Positions 24,744 to 33,350 of a DNA stretch of 64,000 nt are shown here, one piece after another. The position numbers and the translations under genes were made by a program. The notes beneath the pieces are model-generated. The model was not told the DNA's origin. It saw only the letters and a list, made by a program, of their open reading frames with translations, and did not search any database. The DNA is taken from contig NZ_CP107796.1 of NCBI RefSeq assembly GCF_036345995.1, forward strand, positions 7,440,001-7,504,000, in the 5' to 3' direction. The stretch is from Streptomyces sp. NBC_00557 (GTDB lineage Bacteria > Actinomycetota > Actinomycetes > Streptomycetales > Streptomycetaceae). Every line of letters begins with the position of its first letter. Position 1 is the first letter of the stretch.

Positions 24744-26714
24744 TCAGCCGGCCGAGCCCTCCAGGGTCACGTCCGCCGCGCGGACGAAGCCGACCCGGTG
24801 GCCGTACTGGATCTCGTAGTACAGGTCCTTGCCCACCACGACCCGGTGCGAGTCGGTGGTGAAGGTGACCGCGTAGTAGTACTCGCCCGGCACCTCGTCA
24901 CCGACCACGTACTTCTGCCCGGCCGGGATCGTGTACGGCAGCGGGACGACCGACTGCGCGGGCACGCCCGCCGGGTACGCCTCCTTCTCCGGGTAGGCCC
25001 TGCCGTACACCGGGACGCTCGCCAGGCCGTCCTTCGGCGTGATCACGAGCCCCGCGGCGGGCACCGCGGCCGGAGCCGAGCCCGGGTTCCGGAACCAGGC
25101 CTTCTGGCCCAGGTACCAGATCGCCGTCCAGTCGCCCCAGCGGTCCGCGACCGCGTACTGCTGGCCGGTGGAGACCCGCGAGGACAGGTCGTTCACGTCC
25201 TCGGTCGGGTCCTTCTTCAGCCCGACGTCCTTGATCAGCGGCGCGTTCACGTCGTGGTCCGAGTACAGCCGCACCTCGCTGGAGCCGTGCGCCGTGCACG
25301 GCTGGCCCGCCGTGGTGCAGCCCGTGTACGTCGGCTGGTTCGCGGCGTAGTCCGGCAGGATCGTCACCAGCCCGCCCGACCTGCCCGCGGTGCGCCGGAA
25401 GGGGTGGCCCAGCAGCTGGAAGTAGTGCCGCCAGTCCCAGTACGGACCCGGGTCCGTGTGCATGCCGGGGATCGTGGACGCCGTCGGGCCGGGCACGTTG
25501 TCGTGGCCGAGGATGTGCTGCCGGTCCAGCGGGATGCCGTACCGGGCGGCCAGATACCGCACCAGCCGGGCGGAGGAACGATACATCGCCTCCGTGTACC
25601 AGGCGTCCGGATTGGCGAGGAAACCCTCATGCTCGATGCCGACGGACCGGGCGTTGACGTCCCAGTTGCCCGCGTGCCAGGCCACGTCCTTCGCCTTGAC
25701 GTGCTGGGCGATCAGACCGTCCGTGGAACGGATCGTGTAGTTCCACGACACATACGTCGGGTCCTGGATCAGGTTCATCACCCCGTCCCAGGCGCCCTCC
25801 GTGTCATGGATGACGATGTACTTGATCGCCTGCGACACCGGCCGGTCGCCGAGGTCGTGGTTGCCGTAGTCGCCGTCCCCGAACTCCGCGTACGGCGCCC
25901 AGACCGCCTCGCAGGACACCGACATGGGGCACTCCACGCCGTCCGTGGGCAGGGTGCCGAGACCGGCCTTCTGCAGCTGGGCGGTGTCGGCGGTCAGCCC
26001 CGGCTGGGCGGCCAGCGCGACCCGCTGGCCGTCGTCCGTGACGCGCTCCTCGCCGGTGCGCAGGACGTCGTACACGTCGTCGGCGTACGCCGCGGCGGTC
26101 GCCCTGTCGTCGGCGCCGGAGAACCGCGCCACCGCGCCGTACCAGTCGGCCGGGTCGGAGCTCAGCGGCTCGCCGAGCTGCTTCTGCGCGGCGGCGAGCA
26201 GGGCGGCCCCGCCGGCCACGTTCGCCTCCGGGTCGGTGCGCAGCTGCCGGTCCGTCAGGCCGGTCAGCTCCGCCGCCTTCGGCAGGGTCTTCAGGCGGGC
26301 CGGGAGCGCCGACTCGGCCGGCACCTTGATGTCGGGGTGCAGCGCGGCGCGTTCGCTGTCGCCGCGGGCGTCCTCGGCGCCCTCGGCGTAGTGCTCCGTG
26401 GTGGCGATCGCGGTGCGGGCGTCCGTGAGGTGCATCGGGCCGTAGCCGCCGGTCACGCTCGGCGCGCCGGCGTGCCAGTCCCAGCGCGACTGCAGATAGG
26501 AGACGGCGAGCAGGACGCTCTGCGGCACGTGGTACTCGGCCGACGCCGTGGCGAACGCGTGCTGCAGCCGGCCGGCGGAGGAGTCGCCGGCGCTCTGGGC
26601 GGGGGCCGCGCCGAGCAGCGGCAGCAGCAGTGCCGCCGAGGCCAGCGGGACGGCGGCGCGCCGCAGATGTCTGTGGCCGGGTGTGGACGGGGAATCGGTG
26701 GCGGAACCTCGCAA
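24744..26714 (-). CDS. Secreted N-acetylmuramoyl-L-alanine amidase
   Basis: A 656-residue secreted peptidoglycan hydrolase. TTG 26714 is chosen because AGGAGG lies 5 nt upstream; the frame extends to a TTG at 26798 without a good ribosome site. Signal peptide: RRAAVPLASAALLLPLLGAAPAQSA. An N-terminal helical domain (about 40-220) has a lysozyme-like LLAVSYLQSRW opening. The Amidase_2/PGRP fold (about 290-440) carries IVIHDTEGAWDG, HAGNWDVNARSVGIEHEGF and PGMHTDPGPYWDW (zinc His residues and catalytic Glu). The C-terminal 200 residues with Cys pair and SH3-like repeats are probably wall-binding. It cleaves the MurNAc-L-Ala bond. Confidence 0.9.
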   Translation of the reverse strand: MRGSATDSPSTPGHRHLRRAAVPLASAALLLPLLGAAPAQSAGDSSAGRLQHAFATASAEYHVPQSVLLAVSYLQSRWDWHAGAPSVTGGYGPMHLTDARTAIATTEHYAEGAEDARGDSERAALHPDIKVPAESALPARLKTLPKAAELTGLTDRQLRTDPEANVAGGAALLAAAQKQLGEPLSSDPADWYGAVARFSGADDRATAAAYADDVYDVLRTGEERVTDDGQRVALAAQPGLTADTAQLQKAGLGTLPTDGVECPMSVSCEAVWAPYAEFGDGDYGNHDLGDRPVSQAIKYIVIHDTEGAWDGVMNLIQDPTYVSWNYTIRSTDGLIAQHVKAKDVAWHAGNWDVNARSVGIEHEGFLANPDAWYTEAMYRSSARLVRYLAARYGIPLDRQHILGHDNVPGPTASTIPGMHTDPGPYWDWRHYFQLLGHPFRRTAGRSGGLVTILPDYAANQPTYTGCTTAGQPCTAHGSSEVRLYSDHDVNAPLIKDVGLKKDPTEDVNDLSSRVSTGQQYAVADRWGDWTAIWYLGQKAWFRNPGSAPAAVPAAGLVITPKDGLASVPVYGRAYPEKEAYPAGVPAQSVVPLPYTIPAGQKYVVGDEVPGEYYYAVTFTTDSHRVVVGKDLYYEIQYGHRVGFVRAADVTLEGSAG

Positions 26715-26928
26715 TGCGGCCTCCTGTGACCGGTGGGCGTGGCGGGGCGTCTGGCGCCGAGCTGGGTCAGTGGTACCCGCTTGCCGACGATCCGTCAATG
26801 ATGCCTGGGGTCAGGCGATTTCCCACGTCACGAGGGGGTTTCGGCGAGTTTCGCGACGGCGGTGCGCGGGCCTGCGGGGCGTCACTGGCATACACCAGTG
26901 GCCACGGCCGGCCCCGGACGCACGAAGG

Positions 26929-26962
26929 TCCGCGGTGCGCCGCCGCTCAGGCGCACCGCGGA
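26929..26962. terminator. Strong hairpin terminator after the phosphotransferase gene
   Basis: TCCGCGGTGCGCC and GGCGCACCGCGGA are perfect 13-bp arms around an 8-nt loop, 14 nt beyond the stop of the minus-strand phosphotransferase. There is no U-tract, as is usual in Streptomyces. A second small hairpin, CACTGG-N6-CCAGTG, lies at 26883-26900. Confidence 0.7.
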
Positions 26963-26975
26963 ACCGTCGTCCCCG

Positions 26976-28121
26976 TCAGCGAGTGCCGACCGCCGCTCGG
27001 ACGGCCCTGCGGGCCATCTGGCAGTCGTCGTGCAGCCGCCTGAGCAGCAGCCGCTGTTCCTCGCCGGACGGCGCAGCACCCGGGTGGGCCGTGCCCGGTG
27101 CCGCCGGGGTCACCTCGTGCATCGAACGCTGCACCGCCGTCTCGTAGGTCCGGATCTCCCGGGTCAGCAGCAGCATCAGGTTGACCAGGAAGGCGTCCCG
27201 CGACGCGGGGCCCGCCGACTGGGCGATCTGGCTGATCTGCCGCCGGGCCACCGGCGCGTCCCCGAGGACCAGCCACAGCGTCGCCAGGTCGTACCCCGGC
27301 AGGTACCAGCCCGCGTGCTCCCAGTCCACCAGCACGGGACCGGCCGGCGACAGCAGCACGTTCGACAGCAGGGCGTCGCCGTGGCAGAACTGGAGCATGC
27401 CGTGCCGGCCCACCTCGTGGGCGATGCCGTGCAGCAGCTTCTGCAGGTCGCCGAGGTCCCGGTCGGTGAGCAGGCCCAGCTCGTGGTACCGGGAGATCCG
27501 GGCGCCGTAGTCCAGCGGCATGTCGAAGGTGCCCGCCGGGGGCCGCCAGGCGTTCACCCGGCAGATCGCGCCGAGCGCGGCCCGGATGTCCGCGCGCGGA
27601 GGGGCCTCCAGGGGATGGCGCTGCAGCGCCGCCACCCGGCCCGGTGCCCGCTCGATGACCAGGGTGCCGTTGTCCGGATCCGCCGCGATCAGCCGGGGCA
27701 CGCGGACCGGGGGCCGGTGCCGGACGAACGAGCGGTATGCGGCTATTTCGTGGCGGATCCGCTCGGCCCACGCGGGCGAGTGGTCCAGCAGACACTTGGC
27801 CACGGCCGTGCCGCGCCCCGCCGTCCCCACCAGGAGGACGGACCGTCCGCTGCGCCGCAGCACCTGCGCCGGAGTGAACTCCGGACAGATCCGGTGCACC
27901 GCGGCGATCGCGGTGCGCAGCTGCGCGCCCTGGGGGCCGGACAGGTCCAGTCTCCCGCTGAGCGGCTGGGGACCGGGCTGGCCCGGGAGCCGCCGGAGCC
28001 GGCCCGCGACCGGCGCGGGGCCGCCCGGGCGCGCCGCCGGGTCCAGGTACGGTCCGCCGCCCGCCGGGCGGGTGCGAAGCGGCCGGGGCGGGGCGGACAC
28101 GGAGGACGATGCTGCGTACAT
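26976..28121 (-). CDS. APH-family phosphotransferase
   Basis: A 381-residue protein of the aminoglycoside-phosphotransferase/choline-kinase fold. Kinase-like motifs are the lysine region [10 protein letters not shown], the catalytic loop [15 protein letters not shown] (D about 249) and the metal motif [20 protein letters not shown]. The N-terminal about 60 residues are Pro/Gly-rich and poorly conserved. The substrate is unknown, and drug resistance should not be assumed. The ATG at 28121 is the first codon preceded by a purine-rich AAGGGA, about 12 nt away. It is divergent from the NsdB-like gene with a 333-bp spacer. Confidence 0.85.
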   Translation of the reverse strand: MYAASSSVSAPPRPLRTRPAGGGPYLDPAARPGGPAPVAGRLRRLPGQPGPQPLSGRLDLSGPQGAQLRTAIAAVHRICPEFTPAQVLRRSGRSVLLVGTAGRGTAVAKCLLDHSPAWAERIRHEIAAYRSFVRHRPPVRVPRLIAADPDNGTLVIERAPGRVAALQRHPLEAPPRADIRAALGAICRVNAWRPPAGTFDMPLDYGARISRYHELGLLTDRDLGDLQKLLHGIAHEVGRHGMLQFCHGDALLSNVLLSPAGPVLVDWEHAGWYLPGYDLATLWLVLGDAPVARRQISQIAQSAGPASRDAFLVNLMLLLTREIRTYETAVQRSMHEVTPAAPGTAHPGAAPSGEEQRLLLRRLHDDCQMARRAVRAAVGTR

Positions 28122-28454
28122 GGGAGATACAGATCCCTTCGTGTGCCTGCGGTGCCTGCCTGTGGTGCGTGCTCGGCGCACATGCCAGGGGCCGGGGCGC
28201 GTGAGGGCCCGTACTCCGTTCGCATGCACTGCGAGCATCCGCCTGCCCGGCCCGGTCGCCCGAGTGCACCCTGGGGAATGCACCCGCGGGCTCCGTGAAG
28301 TGCGAGCGGCGACCGGGCCGGGATGGCGCGTTCCTACTCGACACCCGATGCCCAGTGGCACACCATCTGGCGGACCCTGGCGAACCCTGGCGAATAGTCG
28401 CCCGGCAACCTTCACCGGGCTAGTGTCAACTCAGCCGAGAACCTGGGGGCTTAC
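28122..28454. promoter_or_regulatory. Divergent promoter region, APH-fold gene / NsdB-like gene
   Basis: 333 bp without a gene. It contains two tandem 10-bp copies of ACCCTGGCGA (28374-28383 and 28384-28393), an inverted GTGCA-N10-TGCAC (28264-28283) and a TAGTGT -10-like hexamer near 28421 before the GTG at 28455. These are candidate control sites for the developmental regulator. Confidence 0.4.
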
Positions 28455-29948
28455 GTGAGCGGACAACCCAACACTCGTCTGGCGGACCTGTTCGGCCTGG
28501 CCGGCTGGTCCAAGGGTGAACTCGCGAGGCTGGTCAACAAGCAGGCGGCGGCCATGGGCCACCCCCAGCTGTCGACCGACACCTCCCGGGTCCGCCGCTG
28601 GATCGACATGGGAGAGATCCCGCGCGATCCGGTACCGCGGGTGCTGGCAGCCCTGTTCACCGAGCGTCTCGGCCGTGTCGTGACCATCGAGGACCTCGGT
28701 CTGGTACGGCACGGGCGTACGGGGAAACGGCAGGGCGACGGGATCGAGGAACATCCCGACGGCGTGCCGTGGGCGCCCGAACGGACCGCCGCGGTCCTCA
28801 CCGAATTCACGGGAATGGACCTCATGCTCAACCGACGCGGCTTGGTGGGCGCGGGTGCCGCGCTCGCCGCGGGATCCACGCTCAGCACTGCCATGTACGA
28901 CTGGTTGCACACCGACCCGGCCCTGAAGGCCGACGCCCCCGTCCAGGGCGATCCCCTGCACGCCGACCCCGCTGGGTACGACCGCTACGAGGCCGCCCCC
29001 ATCGGGTCGCAGGAGATCGAGGAACTGGAGAACTCGGTCAAGGTGTTCCGCGCCTGGGACGCCGCCCGTGGCGGCGGGCTGCAGCGCAAGGCGGTCGTGG
29101 GCCAGCTCAACGAGGTGGGCGGCATGCTCGCCTACCACCATCCACCCCATCTCCAGCGGCGCCTGTGGGGCGTCGCCGCCAACCTCGCCGTCCTGGCGGG
29201 CTGGATGTCGCACGACGTCGGCCTGGAGCCCACGGCGCAGAAGTACTTCATCATCGCCGCCCACGCCGCCCGGGAGGGCGGTGACCGGCCGCGCGCCGGC
29301 GAGGCCCTGTCGCGGGCGGCCCGGCAGATGGTGCACCTGGGCCGGCCCGACGACGCGCTGAACCTGATGAAGCTCGCCCAGTCCGGCGCCGGCGACCGGC
29401 TGCAGCCGCGCACGAAGGCGATGTTCCACACCATCGAGGCCTGGGCGCAGGCGTCGATGGGCAAGGGGCAGGCGATGCGGCGCACGCTCGGGCAGGCGGA
29501 GGACCTGTTCGTCGCCGACCGGGGCGACGAGGAACCGCCGGACTGGATGCAGACCTTCAAGGACGAGGACCTGTACGGCATGCAGGCGCTCGCCTACCGC
29601 ACGCTCGCGGAGTTCGACCCGAGCGCGGCCACGCACGCCCAGTACTACGCGGAGAAGGCGCTCTCGCTGCGGATCGACGGACGGGAGCGGTCGAAGATCT
29701 TCGACCATCTGTCCATGGCCTCGGCCTGCTTCATCGCCGACGATCCCGAACAGGCCGACCGCTACGCACGGCTGGCCCTGATGTCGATGGGCTCCAACTC
29801 CTCCCGGCGCACCTGGGACCGGCTCCGCCAGATGTACCGGCTGACCGCGGAGTACGCCGGCTATCCGAAGATCCACGAACTGCGGGAGGAGATCCGGCTC
29901 GCCCTGCCCAAACCGAGGGCGAAGGGCGGCGACAGCGCTCAGGCGTGA
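28455..29948 (+). CDS. nsdB: NsdA/NsdB-type TPR-like developmental regulator
   Basis: A 497-residue cytosolic protein. The N-terminal about 70 residues form an XRE-like DNA-binding region (GWSKGELARLVNKQ through DTSRVRRWIDMGEIP). After a linker the rest is helical TPR-like sequence (about 180-490). This organisation matches the Streptomyces NsdA/NsdB proteins, negative regulators of antibiotic production and differentiation; the N-terminus most resembles NsdB as I remember it, but the symbol is tentative. GTG 28455 follows GGGGGC. Flanking genes (PP2C phosphatase, SsgA-like) fit a developmental neighbourhood. A bidirectional hairpin follows the stop. Confidence 0.82.
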   Translation: MSGQPNTRLADLFGLAGWSKGELARLVNKQAAAMGHPQLSTDTSRVRRWIDMGEIPRDPVPRVLAALFTERLGRVVTIEDLGLVRHGRTGKRQGDGIEEHPDGVPWAPERTAAVLTEFTGMDLMLNRRGLVGAGAALAAGSTLSTAMYDWLHTDPALKADAPVQGDPLHADPAGYDRYEAAPIGSQEIEELENSVKVFRAWDAARGGGLQRKAVVGQLNEVGGMLAYHHPPHLQRRLWGVAANLAVLAGWMSHDVGLEPTAQKYFIIAAHAAREGGDRPRAGEALSRAARQMVHLGRPDDALNLMKLAQSGAGDRLQPRTKAMFHTIEAWAQASMGKGQAMRRTLGQAEDLFVADRGDEEPPDWMQTFKDEDLYGMQALAYRTLAEFDPSAATHAQYYAEKALSLRIDGRERSKIFDHLSMASACFIADDPEQADRYARLALMSMGSNSSRRTWDRLRQMYRLTAEYAGYPKIHELREEIRLALPKPRAKGGDSAQA

Positions 29949-29973
29949 GCGCACGGGCACCGGGCCCGTGCGC
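29949..29973. terminator. Bidirectional terminator between nsdB-like and PP2C genes
   Basis: GCGCACGGGC and GCCCGTGCGC are perfect 10-bp arms with a 5-nt loop, beginning one base after the nsdB-like stop and 50 nt from the convergent phosphatase gene. Confidence 0.65.
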
Positions 29974-30022
29974 GGGACCGCAGCAGCGGTCTTCCCGCTT
30001 TCACTTGGTGCGGTTCACGCGT

Positions 30023-31444
30023 TCACGCGGTGACCTTGGCGACGAGCACACAGGCGTCGTCCTCGCGTGCGGCTCCGCCGAACTCCTCGACCACCGTCCG
30101 CACGCAGTCCTGCGCGGTGCGCGCCGCGCCGAACCGCGGGGCCAGGCCGAGCAGCCGGTCCACGGCCGCGCCCGGGCCGTGCTCCGGCACCAGGCCGTCG
30201 GTGTGCAGCAGCAGGACGTCGCCCGGCCGGAGGGTCTCTTCGGCCTGTCCGTAGACGGCGCCCGCGGTGGCGCCGAGCAGGACGCCGTCCGGTGCGTCGA
30301 GCAGACGCCCCGTCCCGTCGCGGTACAGCAGCGGGGCGGGGTGTCCCGCGCGCGCCCAGACCAGGGTGCGGGTGTCGGGCCGGTAGCGGCAGCAGACGGC
30401 GCTGCCGAGGGCTGGCTGCACGGTCGCGTCCAGTAACTGGTTCAGCATGCCGAGCAGTTCACCGGGCCGGCTGCCGGCCAGCGCCATGCCGCGCACGGCG
30501 CCGAGCAGCATCGCCATGCCGGTGGCGACGGCCACCCCGTGCCCGGTGAGGTCGCCGACGCTGAGCAGGGTCTCGCCGTCGGACAGTTCCAGCGCGTCGT
30601 ACCAGTCGCCGCCGAGCGGTGTGCGGGTCGCCGCGGCGAGGCGGCGGGCGGCGAGGTCGAGGGTGCTCGCTCCCTGGTGCGGGAGCCGCAGGGAGCCGCG
30701 CCATGGCGGCAGCACGGCTTCCTGAAGCTCGACCGCGATCCGGTGCTCGGTCTGCTCCTGCCGGCGGTGACGCTGCAGCGAGTCACGGGTCTCGTGCACG
30801 GTCGTCCGGCAGCGGCGCAGTGCGCTGACGTCGCGCAGCACGGCCCACATCGAGGCCGCGCCGCCGTCGGCGCCGAGCACCGGTTCGCCCATCATGTGCA
30901 CCGCCCGCACCGAGCCGTCGGGCCGCACGACGCGGAACTCGCCGTCGATGGTTTTGCCGTCGACCAGGCAGTCCGTCACCATCGCGGTCAGCCGGGGCCG
31001 GTCCTCCTCCAGCACCAGGGAGGGCAGCTCGTCCAGGGTGAGGGCGGGGGAGTCGGGGTCCAGACCGAGGAGCTGGTAGAGCTCCCCGGACCAGGTCGCC
31101 TCGTCCGTCAGCAGGTTCCACTCCGCGCTGCCGACGCGGCTGAGCAGCGAGCCGTGCGGGGCGCCTGCGGGTACCGGCCGAGGGCCGGGCGCCTCGGTGC
31201 TCTCGGCGGCCGGTCCGTCCCTCAGCTGGGCCAAGTGGGCGTCGAGGTCGTCGAGTTGGTGCAGCGCGAGGTCGTACAGGGCGCGCTGCCAGCGTTCCTC
31301 CGGGTCCGAACCGTCGCTCCGGGTGTCCCGCCGTACGGCGTCCACGTCGCCCTTGAGCCGCCGCGTCTGCGTGATCAACGCCTCGACCGAGCCGCGTCCG
31401 GGTGGCTGGGCGGCTGAGCGGTCCGTGGAGACCGGTGACGGCAT
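30023..31444 (-). CDS. PAS-domain PP2C (SpoIIE-type) serine phosphatase
   Basis: A 473-residue protein with an N-terminal helical region (1-95), a PAS-like sensor domain (about 100-210, with GEFRVVRPDGSVRAVHMMGEPV) and a PPM/SpoIIE phosphatase domain (about 235-473). The metal-binding motifs are LGGDWYDALELSDG, SVGDLTGHGVAVATGMAML and REDDACVLVAKV. Such phosphatases act on anti-anti-sigma factors in stress and sporulation control. No anti-sigma kinase domain is fused and no cognate partner genes lie nearby. GGAG precedes the ATG. The gene is divergent from the SsgA-like gene. Confidence 0.9.
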   Translation of the reverse strand: MPSPVSTDRSAAQPPGRGSVEALITQTRRLKGDVDAVRRDTRSDGSDPEERWQRALYDLALHQLDDLDAHLAQLRDGPAAESTEAPGPRPVPAGAPHGSLLSRVGSAEWNLLTDEATWSGELYQLLGLDPDSPALTLDELPSLVLEEDRPRLTAMVTDCLVDGKTIDGEFRVVRPDGSVRAVHMMGEPVLGADGGAASMWAVLRDVSALRRCRTTVHETRDSLQRHRRQEQTEHRIAVELQEAVLPPWRGSLRLPHQGASTLDLAARRLAAATRTPLGGDWYDALELSDGETLLSVGDLTGHGVAVATGMAMLLGAVRGMALAGSRPGELLGMLNQLLDATVQPALGSAVCCRYRPDTRTLVWARAGHPAPLLYRDGTGRLLDAPDGVLLGATAGAVYGQAEETLRPGDVLLLHTDGLVPEHGPGAAVDRLLGLAPRFGAARTAQDCVRTVVEEFGGAAREDDACVLVAKVTA

Positions 31445-31498
31445 GACGCACTCCGTTGGGGAACGAGACGGCCGGGGACGACGGGGGGACCGTTACCG

Positions 31499-31576
31499 AC
31501 TCTGGCACAGCCCGCGACGCCCCGTAAGGGATTCGGCAACACACGATACGGTGGTGCTTTTGGCATATGCCAGAGT
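31499..31576. promoter_or_regulatory. Long-range inverted repeat and palindrome in the PP2C/SsgA-like divergent region
   Basis: ACTCTGGCA (31499-31507) and its exact complement TGCCAGAGT (31568-31576) are 60 bp apart. The second copy overlaps a perfect 12-bp palindrome TGGCATATGCCA (31561-31572). The 349-bp spacer (31445-31793) is unusually A/T-rich and otherwise has no gene. The layout suggests a regulator that binds two sites. Confidence 0.45.
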
Positions 31577-31793
31577 CTTCCCGGAGCGATTCCCGCACAC
31601 GAATGCCATACGCGCCCGGCAGGTCAAGTCTTACCCGGACTACGGCAGTTGCCTGATGCGGGTCGCCTTTTTGCCGACGCTCACGCATGTGTTCGTCGCT
31701 TCTGTGTTCCCCTGTGCGGGATGCGTCTTGTACCCGTCGAACTCTGACCGGAATTCGCGGCATGCGAGGGGCGCGTACGGACTCCATTAAGGC

Positions 31794-32210
31794 ATGGATG
31801 CCATCACCGTCGCACAGCTCGCCCAGGCCCGGCTCATCACCGCCGAGGACCAGGAGATCCCCGTGTCGGCCACGCTGCGGTACACCACCGACGACCCCTT
31901 GGCCGTCTTCGTCGACTTTCCCGCCGAGGCCGCCCTGGACGGCGAGGAGGTCACCTGGGTCTTCGCGCGTTCCCTGCTCGACCAGGGGCTGCGGGCCCCG
32001 GCCGGCCACGGGGACGTCCAGATCTGGCCCTACGGCCGCACCCGGACGGTCCTGGAGTTCCACTCGCCTCACGGCCTGGCCCTGCTGCAGTTCCCGTCCT
32101 GCGCACTGCGCCGCTTCCTGCTGCGCACGTACGGAGCCGTGGGCGCCGGTCAGGAGGACCTGGCCGGGGTGGTGGAACGGGGGCTGAGCGCGTTGTTCGG
32201 CGGGGTGTAG
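31794..32210 (+). CDS. SsgA-family sporulation/cell-division protein (SALP)
   Basis: A 138-residue protein of the SsgA-like family, restricted to morphologically complex actinobacteria, where members control septum site selection, wall remodelling and spore maturation. Typical elements are the core PVSATLRYTTDDPLAVFVDF and VTWVFARSLLDQGL (about 40-65), DVQIWPYGRT and LLQFPSCALRRFL. I cannot say which SALP paralogue it is. It lies divergent from the PP2C phosphatase and next to the NsdB-like gene, and ends 14 nt from the convergent oxidoreductase. Confidence 0.92.
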   Translation: MDAITVAQLAQARLITAEDQEIPVSATLRYTTDDPLAVFVDFPAEAALDGEEVTWVFARSLLDQGLRAPAGHGDVQIWPYGRTRTVLEFHSPHGLALLQFPSCALRRFLLRTYGAVGAGQEDLAGVVERGLSALFGGV

Positions 32211-32223
32211 GGGCGTGCCGGCG

Positions 32224-33258
32224 TCAGCGGCCGGCCCCGGCGCGGGGGTCGTACAGCTCCGGGCGCGGGGCGAGGCCGACCGCCACCCGGCCGCCGCTCT
32301 CCAGTGCCCGCACCCCCGCCTCGGCGACGACGGAGGCGGCGTAGCCGTCCCAGACGCCCGGGCCGGTGACCTCGCCGCGCCGGGTGGCGTCCACCCAGGC
32401 CTGCACCTCGCGGTCGTAGGCGCCGGCGAAGCGGACGAGGTAGTCCTGCGCGACCTCCGCACCGGCGCTGCCCGCCGTGGTGACCACCATGGTGTGCTCC
32501 TCGCCGATGCGCGCGCTGCCCTTCTCGCACACGGCCTCGCAGCGCACCTGGTAGCCGAAGCCGCAGTTGACGAACACCTCGACGTCGACCAGCGCGCCCC
32601 CGGCGGTCTCGAACAGCACGAACTGCGGGTCGAGCAGGCCCTCGGGGGCACCCGCGGACGGCGTGGGGCGCAGGACCGTGACCGCCGTCAGCTCCTGGCC
32701 GAGCAGCCAGCGGGCCGCGTCGATCTCGTGCGAGACCGAGCTGTTGATCAGCATGGCGCTGGTGAAGCCGGCGGGGGAGGAGACGTTGCGGTGGGTGCAG
32801 TGGAGCATCAGGGGCCGGCCCAGCGTGCCGCCGTCCAGCAGCGACTTGAGCCGGCGGTACTCGGCGTCGTAGCGGCGCATGAAGCCGATCTGCGCCAGCC
32901 GGCGGCCGAGCCGCGCCTCGGCCTCCACCACCCGCAGCGCTCCGGCGGAGTCCGGCACCATGGGCTTCTCGCACAGCACGGGCAGCCGCCGCGCGAACGC
33001 GGCGAGCAGCGCCTCCTCGTGGGCGGGGCCGGGGGAGGCGATCAGCACGGCGTCGACGCCGGGCGCGTCGAGCGCGGCCAGCGGGTCGGTGTGGACGGTC
33101 ACCGCGTCGCGGCCGGCCACGGCTTCCCGAGCGCGCTCGAGATCGGGGTCGGCCACCGCCGCGACCCTCGCTCCGCTGACCACGTGGTCGAGGCGTCGTA
33201 TGTGGTCGGCCCCCATGTGCCCGGCCCCCAGTACCGCCACTCCCAGCAGGTCACCCAT
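32224..33258 (-). CDS. Gfo/Idh/MocA-family oxidoreductase (inositol-dehydrogenase-like, altered catalytic site)
   Basis: A 344-residue NAD(P)-dependent dehydrogenase. The N-terminal Rossmann fold begins [18 protein letters not shown], and the catalytic Lys is in [10 protein letters not shown] (Lys about 97). In inositol 2-dehydrogenases a catalytic Asp lies four residues before the His; here the segment reads [14 protein letters not shown] with H177 kept but Ser173 in place of Asp. The protein may therefore act on another polyol or by a modified mechanism. GGGAG precedes the ATG. It follows the baeRF-type gene (93 nt gap, same strand), but no inositol genes are nearby. Confidence 0.87.
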   Translation of the reverse strand: MGDLLGVAVLGAGHMGADHIRRLDHVVSGARVAAVADPDLERAREAVAGRDAVTVHTDPLAALDAPGVDAVLIASPGPAHEEALLAAFARRLPVLCEKPMVPDSAGALRVVEAEARLGRRLAQIGFMRRYDAEYRRLKSLLDGGTLGRPLMLHCTHRNVSSPAGFTSAMLINSSVSHEIDAARWLLGQELTAVTVLRPTPSAGAPEGLLDPQFVLFETAGGALVDVEVFVNCGFGYQVRCEAVCEKGSARIGEEHTMVVTTAGSAGAEVAQDYLVRFAGAYDREVQAWVDATRRGEVTGPGVWDGYAASVVAEAGVRALESGGRVAVGLAPRPELYDPRAGAGR

Positions 33259-33350
33259 GTGTGCGCTCCCTCACGCCGACGATCACGCCGTAGCGTACGC
33301 CGGGCGGGGAGCGCTGCCGGCGGAGGAGCGGGCGGCAGCGCGCGGGGACC

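Noticed and set aside
26976..28121. Aminoglycoside resistance gene
   Set aside because: Only the general APH kinase fold is present; no signature of a known resistance subfamily.
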